Positions 1-12,483 of a stretch of DNA of 64,000 bases are shown here, piece by piece. The position numbers and the translations under genes are program-made. Source of the DNA: Glaciecola nitratireducens FR1064 (GTDB lineage: Bacteria; Pseudomonadota; Gammaproteobacteria; Enterobacterales; Alteromonadaceae); the NCBI RefSeq assembly GCF_000226565.1, contig NC_016041.1, positions 1-64,000 on the forward strand. Direction: 5' to 3'. Position 1 is the first letter of the stretch; every line of letters starts with the position of its first letter. Below the pieces are notes generated by a model that did no database searches, was not told the origin of the DNA, and saw only the letters and a list, made by a program, of their open reading frames with translations.

Positions 1-2
1 GT

Positions 3-1832
3 ATAAGTTGGGATCATTGCCTCGAGTTGCTAAAAGAAGAGTTACCTTCTGAACAATTCAACATGTGGTTAAAGCCACTTCGTTCTGAATTTAATGGCGA
101 ATCCTTACATTTATATGCAACAAATCATTTTATTCTTGATTGGGTAAGAGACAAATATCATGGCATGATCACTGAGAGCCTTCGTTCTTTATATGGCCAG
201 GATGCGCCTAATCTTATTATTACGGTGCGTAGCATTTCGCAACAGAATGCTAACAACACGCAGCAATCTTATACTCAGAACGAAACTCGACAAAACAACC
301 CTCCACAAGATAGATCTCCTAGTGGCCAATTGGCTAACGGGCATAATCAACATAATGGTTATGAACAAAACAAACATGAACTGAGCAATGATCAAAACAA
401 CAGTAACGGTCAGATGTTTGGTGGCAAAAATTCCCAAGAAAATCGTAATAGTGGGTCTTTCTCACAAAATAACGACGGTCGCCCACCGCCTTCAAGTTCT
501 AATAATGATTCAGGTCACGGTGCTAATGATTATAAACAAGGGATAGATGTTGACCGCAGGAAAGTTGGTGTAGATGCTACTAATAAGCGCTCAGGAAATC
601 CAAATAACGGTGGTCAAAATCCCTTTATGAGTAAGCAGCATAAGCATGCTCGCTCAACGCCAGCGGTTGGTGGTATTGATATCAATTTAGGTCATCACGC
701 TCAAGAAGATGCTGGGCAAGGTTCGCGACAGAATAATTCTTATCAGAGCAATAACGCGTTTAATCAAAATTCAGAAGTGGGAAAAGCGCCGATCCCGCTA
801 AGCAATACCCATAAGAGCAATGTTAACCCTGAATACACATTTGAAAACTTTGTTGAGGGTAAGTCGAATCAATACGCAAGAGCTGCGGCTATTCAGGTTG
901 CTAATAATCCCGGAAAATCTTACAACCCATTGTTTCTATATGGTGGGACAGGCTTGGGTAAAACTCATTTAACCCACGCGGTTGGAAATGGGATCTTAGC
1001 TAATAATCCAGATGCAAAAATTGTTTATATGCATTCGGAGCGCTTTGTACAAGATATGGTTAAAGCGTTGCAAAACAATGCGATAGAAGAGTTTAAGCGC
1101 TTCTATCGGTCGGTAGATGCACTGCTGATAGATGACATTCAATTTTTCGCGAACAAAGACCGTTCTCAAGAAGAGTTTTTTCACACGTTCAATGCGCTGT
1201 TAGAAGGTAATCAACAGATTATTTTAACGTCGGACCGATACCCAAAGGAAATAGACGGTGTTGAAGATAGACTTAAGTCTCGATTCGGATGGGGGCTAAC
1301 CGTTGTTATAGAGCCTCCTGAGCTAGAAACTCGAGTTGCAATATTGATGAGAAAGGCACATGAGTGCAACGTAAATTTACCAAACGAAGTTGCATTTTTC
1401 ATGGCAAAGCGTTTACGTTCGAACGTCAGAGAATTGGAAGGTGCGTTGAACCGAGTCATCGCGAACGCAAATTTTTCAGGCAGACCTATTACAATTGATT
1501 TTGTTCGCGATGCATTGCGGGATTTACTTGCCTTACAGGACAAGTTAGTTACTATTGAGAATATACAGAAAACAGTGGCGGATTATTATAAAATCAAAGT
1601 CGCTGATATACTGTCTAAAAGACGAAGCAGAAGTGTGGCTCGTCCAAGACAAGTTGCGATGGCATTAGCAAAAGAACTAACAAATCACAGCTTACCTGAA
1701 ATAGGTAATGCATTCGGTGGAAGAGATCATACAACGGTCATCCATGCTGTGAGAAAAGTTGTTCAGCTTCGCAATGAAAGTCATGATATAAAAGAAGATT
1801 ATAAAAACTTAATAAGAACGCTTTCTTCCTAA
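3..1832 (+). CDS. dnaA: Chromosomal replication initiator DnaA, 5' end cut by window edge
   Basis: DnaA binds DnaA boxes at oriC as an ATP complex, melts the origin and loads the helicase. The reading frame is open to the left edge, and codons from position 3 (I-S-W-D-H-C-L-E-L) align with the N-terminus of E. coli DnaA. The TTG at 27 is therefore not the true start, and only a few codons lie outside the window. Domain I is followed by an unusually long linker rich in Asn, Gln, Gly and Ser (about 234-820). The AAA+ domain then starts at NPEYTFENF, with Walker [10 protein letters not shown] near 942 and Walker [10 protein letters not shown] near 1122. The C-terminal DNA-binding domain carries the signature [10 protein letters not shown]. 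The frame from 27 is 601 aa against 467 in E. coli, and the excess is almost all linker. It is followed at 22 bp by dnaN. Confidence 0.97.
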   Translation: MSWDHCLELLKEELPSEQFNMWLKPLRSEFNGESLHLYATNHFILDWVRDKYHGMITESLRSLYGQDAPNLIITVRSISQQNANNTQQSYTQNETRQNNPPQDRSPSGQLANGHNQHNGYEQNKHELSNDQNNSNGQMFGGKNSQENRNSGSFSQNNDGRPPPSSSNNDSGHGANDYKQGIDVDRRKVGVDATNKRSGNPNNGGQNPFMSKQHKHARSTPAVGGIDINLGHHAQEDAGQGSRQNNSYQSNNAFNQNSEVGKAPIPLSNTHKSNVNPEYTFENFVEGKSNQYARAAAIQVANNPGKSYNPLFLYGGTGLGKTHLTHAVGNGILANNPDAKIVYMHSERFVQDMVKALQNNAIEEFKRFYRSVDALLIDDIQFFANKDRSQEEFFHTFNALLEGNQQIILTSDRYPKEIDGVEDRLKSRFGWGLTVVIEPPELETRVAILMRKAHECNVNLPNEVAFFMAKRLRSNVRELEGALNRVIANANFSGRPITIDFVRDALRDLLALQDKLVTIENIQKTVADYYKIKVADILSKRRSRSVARPRQVAMALAKELTNHSLPEIGNAFGGRDHTTVIHAVRKVVQLRNESHDIKEDYKNLIRTLSS

Positions 1833-1854
1833 TAATTTTAACGAGACGAGATAA

Positions 1855-2958
1855 ATGAAATTTACCATTAGCCGTGAAGGTTTATTACAACCGCTTCAAC
1901 TAGTTTCTGGCGCTGTTGAACGACGTCACACACTGCCCATATTATCTAACGTGCTGATTAAAGTTAGTGAGGGTACGCTGTGGCTAACAGGTACAGATTT
2001 GGAAGTAGAACTGATTTCAAGCGTTAAGTTGTCTGGCAGTTTTGGCGATGGTGAGATAACAGTACCGGCTAAAAAATTGGTTGATATCATCCGTGGTATT
2101 AATGGCGAAAGTAATATTATCTTCGAGATTGAAGAGAACAAAGCCATTATAAAATCGGGTCGTGGTAAGTATACGCTGTCGACTTTGTCTGCGAGCGATT
2201 ATCCTAACCTTGAAGATTGGGAAGGCGAAGTTGAGTTTGAAGTAAAGCAATCTGATTTAAAAGGCTTAATTGAAAAAACACACTTTTCAATGGCGCAGCA
2301 AGATGTCCGTTATTATCTTAATGGAATGAGTTTAGAAACTGAAGAACATGTTATTAGAACAGTAGCAACTGATGGTCATCGCCTTGCTTTGTCGACGCTC
2401 GATTATACAGCTGCTACTTTACCAGCGCGCCAGGTTATTATTCCAAGAAAGGGCGTGTTGGAAATAATTCGATTAATTGAAGACAATGACACCTTAGTGA
2501 AAGTGCAAATTGGTAGTAACCATATACGCATATTTTCAACAGACTTTATTTTTACAAGTAAATTAGTGGACGGTCGTTTTCCTGATTACAGAAGAGTGTT
2601 GCCTAAGGGTTCAGACAAAGCCGTTTGGTCATCGCGCGAGCTTCTGAAGGCTGCATTCTCAAGAGCAATGATACTGTCGAATGAAAAATTCAAAGGTGTG
2701 CGTTTGAACTTAGCATCTGGTGAGCTGAAAATTACAGCGAATAACCCAGAGCAAGAGCAAGCAGAGGAAATAGTAGACGTCAATTATGAAGGCGAAGATT
2801 TAGAAATAGGTTTTAACGTTGCTTATCTTATTGATGTTTTGAATGTTCTGAATTCTGAAAACGTAATCTTTAATTTATCGGACGCGAACGCAAGTGCACT
2901 GATTCATGCTGAAGGCGATGAGTCAGCGCTCTATGTCATCATGCCGATGCGTCTATAA
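1855..2958 (+). CDS. dnaN: DNA polymerase III beta sliding clamp
   Basis: The 367-aa protein has the usual length and sequence of the ring-shaped clamp that tethers polymerase III to DNA. The N-terminus MKFTISREGLLQPLQLVSGA and the C-terminal end YVIMPMRL are diagnostic, the latter being part of the cleft that binds clamp-binding motifs. It lies 22 bp after dnaA and 28 bp before recF, the conserved origin-proximal order, so co-transcription with dnaA is likely. ATG start at 1855 follows an AACGAGACGAG purine stretch. Confidence 0.98.
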   Translation: MKFTISREGLLQPLQLVSGAVERRHTLPILSNVLIKVSEGTLWLTGTDLEVELISSVKLSGSFGDGEITVPAKKLVDIIRGINGESNIIFEIEENKAIIKSGRGKYTLSTLSASDYPNLEDWEGEVEFEVKQSDLKGLIEKTHFSMAQQDVRYYLNGMSLETEEHVIRTVATDGHRLALSTLDYTAATLPARQVIIPRKGVLEIIRLIEDNDTLVKVQIGSNHIRIFSTDFIFTSKLVDGRFPDYRRVLPKGSDKAVWSSRELLKAAFSRAMILSNEKFKGVRLNLASGELKITANNPEQEQAEEIVDVNYEGEDLEIGFNVAYLIDVLNVLNSENVIFNLSDANASALIHAEGDESALYVIMPMRL

Positions 2959-2986
2959 TTATTATTAAGGGCAAACGCTAGCCTTT

Positions 2987-4087
2987 ATGCATCTATCTTT
3001 AGTGCAACTTGCTCAATTTAGGAATTTTGAACAAGTTGCCTTTTCTCCCTGCAAATCTCTTAATATCATCCACGGTGCTAACGGCGCTGGAAAATCATCC
3101 ATTCTCGAAGCAATTCATCTTTTAGGTTTTGGCCGATCCTTTAGAACGAATCGTCAAAACTCTGTAGTTCAACACACCATGGATACCGCGACTGTGTTTA
3201 GTCGTTTGATTGACGAAGAGGGAGTAGAACAAAAAATTGGTTGTACGCGTCACAAGTCAGATGGTTTTGAATTTAGTATTAATGGAGAGAGAACAAAGAA
3301 GCTTTCCGATGTGGTACGAAAAATTCCGATGCAAATTTTTACGCCACAGAGTAGTGATCTTATAATAGGGCAGCCAATGCTACGGAGACGATTTGTTGAT
3401 TGGGCATTGTTTCACGTGAAACATGGCTACGCAGATCTTATGTCGGCATACACTAAAACACTCTCTCAACGTAATGCATTATTAAGAAATTATGTAAATA
3501 CAGGAAAGGCGATAGATGGCCAACAGTTCAACTATTGGACCGATTCTCTATGCAGATATGGGAATTTAGTTTCAGACGCTAGAAAGACGTATTTGGCAGC
3601 AATAAATGCAGAAGTAGTTGCACTTTATAGTCAATTTATACCTGAGTTCAAGATAGAACTAAGGTATAATACTGGCTGGGATAAAGGGACTGAGTTAGAA
3701 GAATCCCTTACTCTTAAAAAGTCACGTGATTTGCAATATGGATACACAACGGTTGGGCCACATAAAGGTGATATTAAATTTACCGTTAACGGGCTAAGTG
3801 CTTCTGAGAATCTTTCTCGAGGACAACTCAGGATCCTAGTGTCTATATTGCAAATTGCACAAATGAAAATGTTTTCTTCATTAAGCAATAAATCAACTAT
3901 CTATTTAATTGATGATATTGCAGCTGAGTTGGATGAGAAAACACGAGAGCATTTTTTGGACTTGATACTTGAAACAGATACGCAAGTGTTCGTAACGGCT
4001 ATTGAGACCTCGCAATTCGAATTCACAAATAAATATAATGATAAAAAAGTGTTTCACGTGGAACATAACCAAGTGAACGAGGAGTAA
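2987..4087 (+). CDS. recF: DNA replication and repair protein RecF
   Basis: RecF is an SMC-like ATPase that helps load RecA at single-strand gaps as part of RecFOR. The 366-aa product has Walker A GANGAGKSS near residues 30-38, an ABC signature-like region LSRGQLRILV, and a Walker B region IYLIDDIAAELD near residue 305. The length matches the family (E. coli 357). It sits between dnaN and gyrB, with gyrB starting only 3 bp after its stop, which indicates one transcript. Confidence 0.97.
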   Translation: MHLSLVQLAQFRNFEQVAFSPCKSLNIIHGANGAGKSSILEAIHLLGFGRSFRTNRQNSVVQHTMDTATVFSRLIDEEGVEQKIGCTRHKSDGFEFSINGERTKKLSDVVRKIPMQIFTPQSSDLIIGQPMLRRRFVDWALFHVKHGYADLMSAYTKTLSQRNALLRNYVNTGKAIDGQQFNYWTDSLCRYGNLVSDARKTYLAAINAEVVALYSQFIPEFKIELRYNTGWDKGTELEESLTLKKSRDLQYGYTTVGPHKGDIKFTVNGLSASENLSRGQLRILVSILQIAQMKMFSSLSNKSTIYLIDDIAAELDEKTREHFLDLILETDTQVFVTAIETSQFEFTNKYNDKKVFHVEHNQVNEE

Positions 4088-6505
<2,418 letters not shown>

Positions 6506-6533
6506 TTTATTACGGACTGTATACAAAGAAATG

Positions 6534-6569
6534 AAAAAGGTGCTCATTTGATGATGAGCACCTTTTTTT
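6534..6569 (+). terminator. Rho-independent terminator after gyrB
   Basis: A perfect 10-bp stem AGGTGCTCAT / ATGAGCACCT (6538-6547 and 6554-6563) with a 6-nt loop is followed by a run of T residues. It lies 28 bp after the gyrB stop and closes the replication gene block. Confidence 0.93.
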
Positions 6570-6570
6570 A

Positions 6571-7259
6571 TGCTTAGAAACTACCTACACAACAGAGCTA
6601 AATCTTTAAAAAGGCAAAGTTCTTAAAAGCGACGCTACATCTTAAAATTAATTGTAAAGTAACATCACGCAGTAGATGTGAATGCGAAATATAATAATAC
6701 TAAACAATAGCTTACGTAAATCTCTTCTTTTGTGCGCTGCCACACTATCGAATTCATCGTAGTTTGAAAGGATAAGGCGGTCATATAATTTAGTTGTACT
6801 AATGTTTTGATTCTGCAAGGGCATTTAGGTAGTTCAGGTGCTGGCGCTCGCCTGGTGCGCGGTACCAGCTTTGTGTAGGGTAACCGCAACGGGTATCTGG
6901 AAAAATGCGCCGCCGACTGCATATCATCAGTTCACTCTAAAAATGGATAAGGCCCTCAAAACTATTGACTACATAGAGGATGAACGATGTAGAGGAATTG
7001 AGGGAACTAGGCGAGTTATTTTGATTGATGTATGGTTTTGGTTTCAAAGCATTTGAAAAAGGACGATGTCCTCGCTGTCTTAAACAACAATAAAATAGAG
7101 CGAGGTTTCATTCTGGTATTCGATGCTATTCAGCGAGCATGCATTGCAGGCTAATTAGAAACTAACTATCTCATCAGCACTAAACCATTTGCCGATAAAA
7201 GCTTCACGCCTGCAAATGAATCAATATAGGTACGTTTAATTTCGCCGTCACAGGAATGA
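6571..7259. other. Intergenic region, no convincing gene
   Basis: This stretch separates the gyrB terminator from the convergent lipoprotein gene. Short open frames exist on both strands (for example 6838-7056 and 7032-7154 on plus, 6665-6922 on minus), but none has a good ribosome binding site, recognisable motif or typical composition. On the plus strand, peptides such as LGSSGAGARLVRGTSFV, then KNAPPTAYHQFTLKMD in another frame, look like remnants of a frameshifted gene. I could not assign them to a family. Confidence 0.4.
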
Positions 7260-7712
7260 TTAATTAACGACCCTAGAGATAGTGAGCTCGGGGTCATTAT
7301 TATCAGATATATCGAATTCAAACATAAACATGCCTGTCTCTGAAGGTATGAACTGAATATTCTGGCTGCTTAGCTCACATACTAATTCAACGGCATCGTA
7401 CATTTCTACGATGCGCGGTGCATACTCAAACCCGCAGTTAAACTCTGGTGTCCAATTAGCGTCTGCAACTTTAAAATCGTATGGCTGACCATCTGCAATT
7501 AACTCAATGGTAATCGTGTACAGGTCAGGGCTAACGCGCTTAAATTTAAACTGCTCGGTAGCTTCCCACCAATTAAACACACCGCGCAAGTACATGTTCT
7601 GATAATTTTTATCCGGCTCAAAACTAATCAAGTCTCTGGCTGAACGAGTCGTACACGCACTTAATGCAATTAAACTAAATGTTAATACCATTAACTTCGT
7701 AAATCTATGCAT
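7260..7712 (-). CDS. Small lipoprotein with starch-binding/E-set-like domain
   Basis: The product has a lipoprotein signal peptide with lipobox LSAC near residue 20. A roughly 120-residue beta-rich domain follows, containing MYLRGVFNWWEA and YDFKVADANWTPEFNCG. This resembles carbohydrate-associated E-set modules (CBM48/pullulanase type), although ligand binding is inferred only. An ATG at 7718 exists, but the AAGGG sequence lies only 3 nt from it and 9 nt from the ATG at 7712, so I chose 7712 (150 aa). It follows glyS by a few bases and is probably co-transcribed with glyQS. Confidence 0.75.
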   Translation of the reverse strand: MHRFTKLMVLTFSLIALSACTTRSARDLISFEPDKNYQNMYLRGVFNWWEATEQFKFKRVSPDLYTITIELIADGQPYDFKVADANWTPEFNCGFEYAPRIVEMYDAVELVCELSSQNIQFIPSETGMFMFEFDISDNNDPELTISRVVN

Positions 7713-7724
7713 AGCCATTTGCCC

Positions 7725-9806
7725 TTAAACTGCTAGCACTGAAACGTCTGCAACGGACAAAAATAATTGTCTCGCTTTGCCAACAAGCGCTACACGATTT
7801 GATTTTACTTTTTCATCATCTGCCATAATCATGACATCATCAAAAAAGTTATTCAAAGGTGTTTTAAGCACCGTTAACGACGCCAATACTTCATCGTAAG
7901 ACAGCTTTTCAATCAGGCTCGCCACCTGCGTCTCAGCGCTTTCTAATGAAAGGAATAGTACCTTCTCGGCTTCCTCACTAAAGAGTGCTGAATCAATTGC
8001 CGGTAGCGCATTAATATCAATATCATTTTTATTCAATATATTGGCAACGCGTTTGTTTGCGGCAACTAAATCAACCGCACTTTCCATTTCTTTGAATGCA
8101 GTGACCGCTTTTATGCGCGCATCAAAATCAATAGCAGTTGTTGGCTGCTGAGTCATCACGGCCATAACAACATCACCCGCTATTTCTTGATCTTGGTAAA
8201 ACGGTTTAAATCTGTCTAATAAAAAGGTGTGCACCTGTGAAGCCGTTTCAGCATTCGATAATTTTGCACCATATATATTAACGACGCTGTCAACCATCGC
8301 TTTTAACTCAAGCGGTAGCTTATTCTCAACCAATATACGTAAGATACCGATGGCAGAGCGACGAAGCGCGAATGGATCTTTATCGCCTTTCGGCAATTTT
8401 CCTATACCAAATATCCCTACAAGGGTATCAAGCTTCTCAGCAAGCGATAATATATAACCGGCTGTAGAAGTAGGAAGCTTGTCACCAGCAAAACGAGGTA
8501 AGTATTGTTCTTCTATGGCTAGCGCAACTTCTGCGTGTTCACCATCATGCAAGGCATAGTGATGTCCCATGATCCCTTGAACACTTGGAAACTCCATCAC
8601 CATATCGCTTAGCAAATCGGCCTTGGCTAAGGCCGCTGCTCGCGCAACATGAGTAGAGTCGATGCCTAAGACCTCAGCGATACTCTTACTTATTGCCACT
8701 AAACGTGCTGTTTTTTCAGCAACAGTGCCTAATTCTTTTTGAAACAAAACGGTCGCAAGTTTTTCAGCTTTAGATTCGAGCGTTGTCTTCTTATCGTTTT
8801 CGAAGAAAAATTTAGCATCCGCTAGTCTTGGCCTGATAACCTTCTGATTTCCTACGATTATTTGCTTTGGATCCTTGCTTTCGATGTTAGTTACAAACAA
8901 GAATGTTGAAGACAGTTGACCGTCTGAATCCAAAAGAGGAACGTACTTTTGGTCGTCCTTCATGGTGTAAATAAGCGCTTCTTTTGGTACATCCAAAAAG
9001 TCAGCTTCAAACTTAGCTGTCAAAACCACAGGCCATTCTACAAGCGAAGATATTTCCTCTAAGAGGGAAAGATCATAGTCAGGGCTTAACCCCAATTCTT
9101 TTGCTTTCTTGCTAAGTCCATCTTCAATGGTATCTGTGCGTTGAGCGTAATCTGCAACGACATATTGCGCAGTTAACGCGCTCGCATAATTGTCTGCATG
9201 GTCTAAAGTGAAACGACGTTCTCCGTGAAAGCGGTGACCCGATAGCTGATTTGCAGAGCTTAATCCAAACAAAGAAACGGGTAGAACTTCCGTACCAAAC
9301 ATCACGCATAAAGTGTGAACAGGACGAATAAATTCTGCCGATGATGAACCCCAACGCATAGGCTTTGGAATGGGTAATTTTTTCACTGTAGTGTGCAATA
9401 CATCCTGCAACACATCCTTTAAGGCTTTACCTTTAACTTCGGCAATATGCAGCAGCCACTCGCCTTTGTCTGTCTTCAATCTTGATGCTTGAGCAACATC
9501 AATGCCGTTTCCTTTAGCCCAGCCTTGCGCGGCGCGGGTAGGGTTACCATCCGCATCAAACGCAGCGGAAACTGCAGGTCCGCGTTTTTCAACACGACTG
9601 TCTGGCTGAGAGCCTGCGCAGTTCTGAACAATAACTGCTAAGCGACGAGGAGCAGCGAAAGGCTGAATATCATCAAACTCGAACCCAGCTTTACTAAGTT
9701 CGTCTTTAATGTTCTGCGTGAAACTTTCAGACAACTTTTTGAGTGATTTTGGTGGAAGCTCTTCGGTGCCTAGTTCAATCAATAGGTTTTGTTTAATGAC
9801 TGTCAT
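7725..9806 (-). CDS. glyS: Glycyl-tRNA synthetase beta subunit
   Basis: The beta subunit of the bacterial alpha2beta2 glycyl-tRNA synthetase contributes tRNA recognition. The 693-aa length and the N-terminus LLIELGTEELPPKSLKKL are typical, as are internal motifs KRGPAVSAAFDADGNPTRAA and FEFPSVQGIMG-like VMEFPSVQGIMGHHYA. It begins 3 bp after the glyQ stop, so both subunits are made from one message. The downstream lipoprotein gene is probably read from the same transcript. Confidence 0.97.
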   Translation of the reverse strand: MTVIKQNLLIELGTEELPPKSLKKLSESFTQNIKDELSKAGFEFDDIQPFAAPRRLAVIVQNCAGSQPDSRVEKRGPAVSAAFDADGNPTRAAQGWAKGNGIDVAQASRLKTDKGEWLLHIAEVKGKALKDVLQDVLHTTVKKLPIPKPMRWGSSSAEFIRPVHTLCVMFGTEVLPVSLFGLSSANQLSGHRFHGERRFTLDHADNYASALTAQYVVADYAQRTDTIEDGLSKKAKELGLSPDYDLSLLEEISSLVEWPVVLTAKFEADFLDVPKEALIYTMKDDQKYVPLLDSDGQLSSTFLFVTNIESKDPKQIIVGNQKVIRPRLADAKFFFENDKKTTLESKAEKLATVLFQKELGTVAEKTARLVAISKSIAEVLGIDSTHVARAAALAKADLLSDMVMEFPSVQGIMGHHYALHDGEHAEVALAIEEQYLPRFAGDKLPTSTAGYILSLAEKLDTLVGIFGIGKLPKGDKDPFALRRSAIGILRILVENKLPLELKAMVDSVVNIYGAKLSNAETASQVHTFLLDRFKPFYQDQEIAGDVVMAVMTQQPTTAIDFDARIKAVTAFKEMESAVDLVAANKRVANILNKNDIDINALPAIDSALFSEEAEKVLFLSLESAETQVASLIEKLSYDEVLASLTVLKTPLNNFFDDVMIMADDEKVKSNRVALVGKARQLFLSVADVSVLAV

Positions 9807-9809
9807 TGC

Positions 9810-10754
9810 TTAGGCCTCCTTCTGCTGATCACGGGCATTATCATTATCACCCTGTACATTTTTGCAAAGAGGGAAGCCAAGTGCTTCACGTGAAGCATAA
9901 TACATCTCCGCACAAGCTTTGGATAAGGTGCGAACGCGCAATATATAGCGCTGTCTTTCTGTTACGGAAATCGCGTGGCGCGCGTCTAGCAAGTTGAATG
10001 CATGAGAGGCTTTCATTACTTGCTCATAGGCAGGTAAGGGCAGCTTTGCTTCAATTAGCTTGTTGCTCGCTTTCTCACACTCATCAAAGGTAAGAAAAAG
10101 GAAATCAACGTCAGCATGTTCAAAGTTGTACGCCGACTGTTCTATTTCGTTTTGTAAGAACACATCACCGTAGGTTACTTTACCCATTGGGCCATCGGTC
10201 CAAACTAAGTCATAGATACTGTCCACGCCCTGGATATACATAGCCAAGCGTTCGAGACCATATGTAATTTCACCGGTAACAGGTTTGCACTCAAGTCCAC
10301 CTACCTGTTGAAAGTAAGTAAACTGAGTAACTTCCATACCGTTTAACCATACCTCCCAACCAAGACCCCAAGCACCAAGAGTAGGTGATTCCCAATTATC
10401 TTCAACAAATCGGATATCATGTACAAGCGGATCAAAGCCCAGCATTTCGAGCGAGCCTAAATACAGCTCCTGAAAGTTATCAGGTGAGGGTTTTAACATC
10501 ACTTGGAACTGATAGTAGTGCTGCAATCGATTAGGGTTTTCACCGTAGCGACCGTCAGTTGGACGGCGACATGGCTGAACATAAGCACTGCTAATTGGCT
10601 CTGGACCTAATGAACGAAGAAACGTCATTGGATGGAATGTGCCTGCGCCCACTTCCATATCAAGAGGCTGAATAATAACGCATCCTTGAGATGCCCAGTA
10701 GTCTTGCAGTGCAAGGATAAGACCCTGAAAGGTCTTGCTGTCGTATTTATGCAT
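9810..10754 (-). CDS. glyQ: Glycyl-tRNA synthetase alpha subunit
   Basis: This is the catalytic subunit of the heterotetrameric glycyl-tRNA synthetase, a class II aminoacyl-tRNA synthetase that charges tRNA-Gly. The 314-aa product contains the family motifs [17 protein letters not shown] near the N-terminus, [19 protein letters not shown] in the centre and [11 protein letters not shown] near residue 165. The gene is first in the minus-strand glyQ-glyS unit. A possible -10 element (TATACT on the minus strand, 10885-10890) lies about 130 bp upstream, but no good -35 accompanies it. Confidence 0.97.
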   Translation of the reverse strand: MHKYDSKTFQGLILALQDYWASQGCVIIQPLDMEVGAGTFHPMTFLRSLGPEPISSAYVQPCRRPTDGRYGENPNRLQHYYQFQVMLKPSPDNFQELYLGSLEMLGFDPLVHDIRFVEDNWESPTLGAWGLGWEVWLNGMEVTQFTYFQQVGGLECKPVTGEITYGLERLAMYIQGVDSIYDLVWTDGPMGKVTYGDVFLQNEIEQSAYNFEHADVDFLFLTFDECEKASNKLIEAKLPLPAYEQVMKASHAFNLLDARHAISVTERQRYILRVRTLSKACAEMYYASREALGFPLCKNVQGDNDNARDQQKEA

Positions 10755-11223
10755 AAGTGCTAAATTCTTCTATGCTCAGTGAATGAAATTCAAATAGTCG
10801 TTGGTGTCGCTTATTTGTGGCTCTGCCGTTGTGTAATTCAAAGCCAAAATAGCTAATTAAACCAACCTAAAAAATTAACCGTAGAGTATACCGCCTAGTT
10901 AGGCCAATTGGTAACCCCTGCAACGCAGATATTCAATTAACAAGGTGTAAAAAAAAGCATTTCGGCAAAATTTAAGCTTTGTGTGAGATTATTTCTGCCA
11001 TTTGTGTTTTCAGGTGTGCTCGCGTGCGGTTTTGCAAACTATAATTATCTGGTCACTTGAGCAGTAGATTTAGTGGTCGATAAGTTTTACGCTTAGCTCC
11101 AACAGTCGTTGTCATCAATTTGTCAATCGAGCAATCAAGATCTTCCTAGATGAGAGTAAGCTGGAATGTTAGCCTGCTCGTTGATGCAGCGGTAAGTTAA
11201 AAAATTTTATAAGAGAGCTAGCA
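10755..11223. other. Divergent intergenic region between glyQ and tag
   Basis: This 469-bp AT-rich region must hold the divergent promoters of glyQ (minus) and tag (plus). A minus-strand TATACT at 10885-10890 is the best -10 candidate for glyQ. No RNA gene, riboswitch-like structure or coding frame was recognised. Confidence 0.4.
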
Positions 11224-11883
11224 ATGACACATTCTTTTACGACTGATAGTGGGCAAAACAAACTTGTTTGTGCTTGGGAAACCACTGATCCTGAATATAT
11301 TGCTTATCACAATGAGCATTGGGGTAGGCCAGTTTTAAATAGTAAAGAGCTCTTTGCAAAACTTTGCCTTGATGGTCAACAGGCTGGCTTAAGTTGGCTA
11401 ACAATCCTGCGGAAACAAAAAAACTACGAAGCGGCATTCCACCACTTCAATCCACAAGACATTATTAAAATGACCGAGGACGACGTTATTGCTTTAATGC
11501 AGAACAAAGGAATAGTGCGTAATAAATTAAAAATACAATCCGTCATTAAAAACGCACGCGCATTTCTAAAGATAGAAGAATCAATTCCTTTCAACGCATA
11601 TCTATGGCAATTTTCCGACTTCCGTGTGATTCAAACTACCTGTAAAAATAGAGATGATGTTGCAAGCACATCGATTGCTTCGGACGCAATGGCTAAGGCA
11701 TTGAAAAAATCGGGCTTCAGTTTTGTAGGAAGTACTATTTGCTATGCGTTCATGCAAGCAGTTGGCATGATAAACGACCACCTTGTAACCTGTCCCTGCC
11801 ATAAAGCTTTTTGTAAAGAGCAAGCTGAAGTAGACAAGGAATTAATGGTATTGCAACAAATGGCGGCTAGTTTAAAACCGTAA
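11224..11883 (+). CDS. tag: DNA-3-methyladenine glycosylase I
   Basis: Tag excises 3-methyladenine from alkylated DNA and starts base excision repair. The 219-aa protein aligns along its length with E. coli Tag: CAWETTDPEYIAYHNEHWG, then LCLDGQQAGLSWLTILRKQ, and near the end FVGSTICYAFMQAVGMINDH. The zinc-binding Cys and His residues at both ends (the early Cys and YH; NDHLVTCPC) are present. The N-terminus is about 12 residues longer than E. coli's, and a GAGAG purine stretch precedes the ATG. It is a single gene diverging from glyQS. Confidence 0.95.
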   Translation: MTHSFTTDSGQNKLVCAWETTDPEYIAYHNEHWGRPVLNSKELFAKLCLDGQQAGLSWLTILRKQKNYEAAFHHFNPQDIIKMTEDDVIALMQNKGIVRNKLKIQSVIKNARAFLKIEESIPFNAYLWQFSDFRVIQTTCKNRDDVASTSIASDAMAKALKKSGFSFVGSTICYAFMQAVGMINDHLVTCPCHKAFCKEQAEVDKELMVLQQMAASLKP

Positions 11884-12031
11884 GCTGTGGGGGAATATAC
11901 GGATATTTCAAAAGACGTAGCTTACTATTCTGGCCTTGCAACATAATCCTAGATAGTTACATTTCATTAAAAGTTGATATAAACATCAGACAGCAAGGCT
12001 TGTTGCCTTGCGTCAATTAATTCTTTTAAAC

Positions 12032-12475
12032 CTAACAGCTAAACACTCTCAAGAGAACTATTTCTTCTTGAATACCTGTTTCCGCTTCACTTTCAAGTTG
12101 TTCTCGCTGCTTGTCTTGACGGCGTCGCTCTTGCTTGCTTAAAGCATCACGCTCCTTGTGCGTCGGATAGTCTTTTATTTTGTCGTATAAGCTATGTAGC
12201 TCTGGATAGACTGTCGAATAGTCCGGGATATTTGCTATCGGAAGGGCCTTGAGCAAGTTGCAAATGCGAACAGCGCCTTCAGAGTAGTTGCATTGCTGCT
12301 GCTGCATTGCAAACGCAATGGTCTGGATGCTTTGCTCCATCGACTCTATGCGTTTATTTCTCGCATTTTGCTGACGAATATTTTGTTGCTTGAGTAAATA
12401 TAATGTTTTACCCGCATAAATGCCGAGGGCAATAATAATTATTGCCCCTAAAATTGGAAGTATTAATTCAGTCAT
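12032..12475 (-). CDS. DUF2489 family membrane-anchored protein
   Basis: The 147-aa protein has one N-terminal transmembrane helix (about residues 5-23, LILPILGAIIIIALGIYAG). A charged, Gln- and Lys-rich cytoplasmic-type region follows, matching the DUF2489 proteins that accompany yihI in gammaproteobacteria. No enzymatic motif is visible and the function is unknown. It starts 8 bp after the yihI stop, so the two are almost certainly co-transcribed. Confidence 0.8.
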   Translation of the reverse strand: MTELILPILGAIIIIALGIYAGKTLYLLKQQNIRQQNARNKRIESMEQSIQTIAFAMQQQQCNYSEGAVRICNLLKALPIANIPDYSTVYPELHSLYDKIKDYPTHKERDALSKQERRRQDKQREQLESEAETGIQEEIVLLRVFSC

Positions 12476-12483
12476 TTCTCTGC

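Noticed and set aside
27-29. TTG at 27 as the dnaA start codon
   Set aside because: In-frame codons to its left align with conserved DnaA residues, so the gene starts outside the window.
6665-7056. Two opposed short frames of 85 and 72 codons
   Set aside because: No ribosome binding site, no family resemblance and unusual composition; treated as decayed or non-coding sequence.
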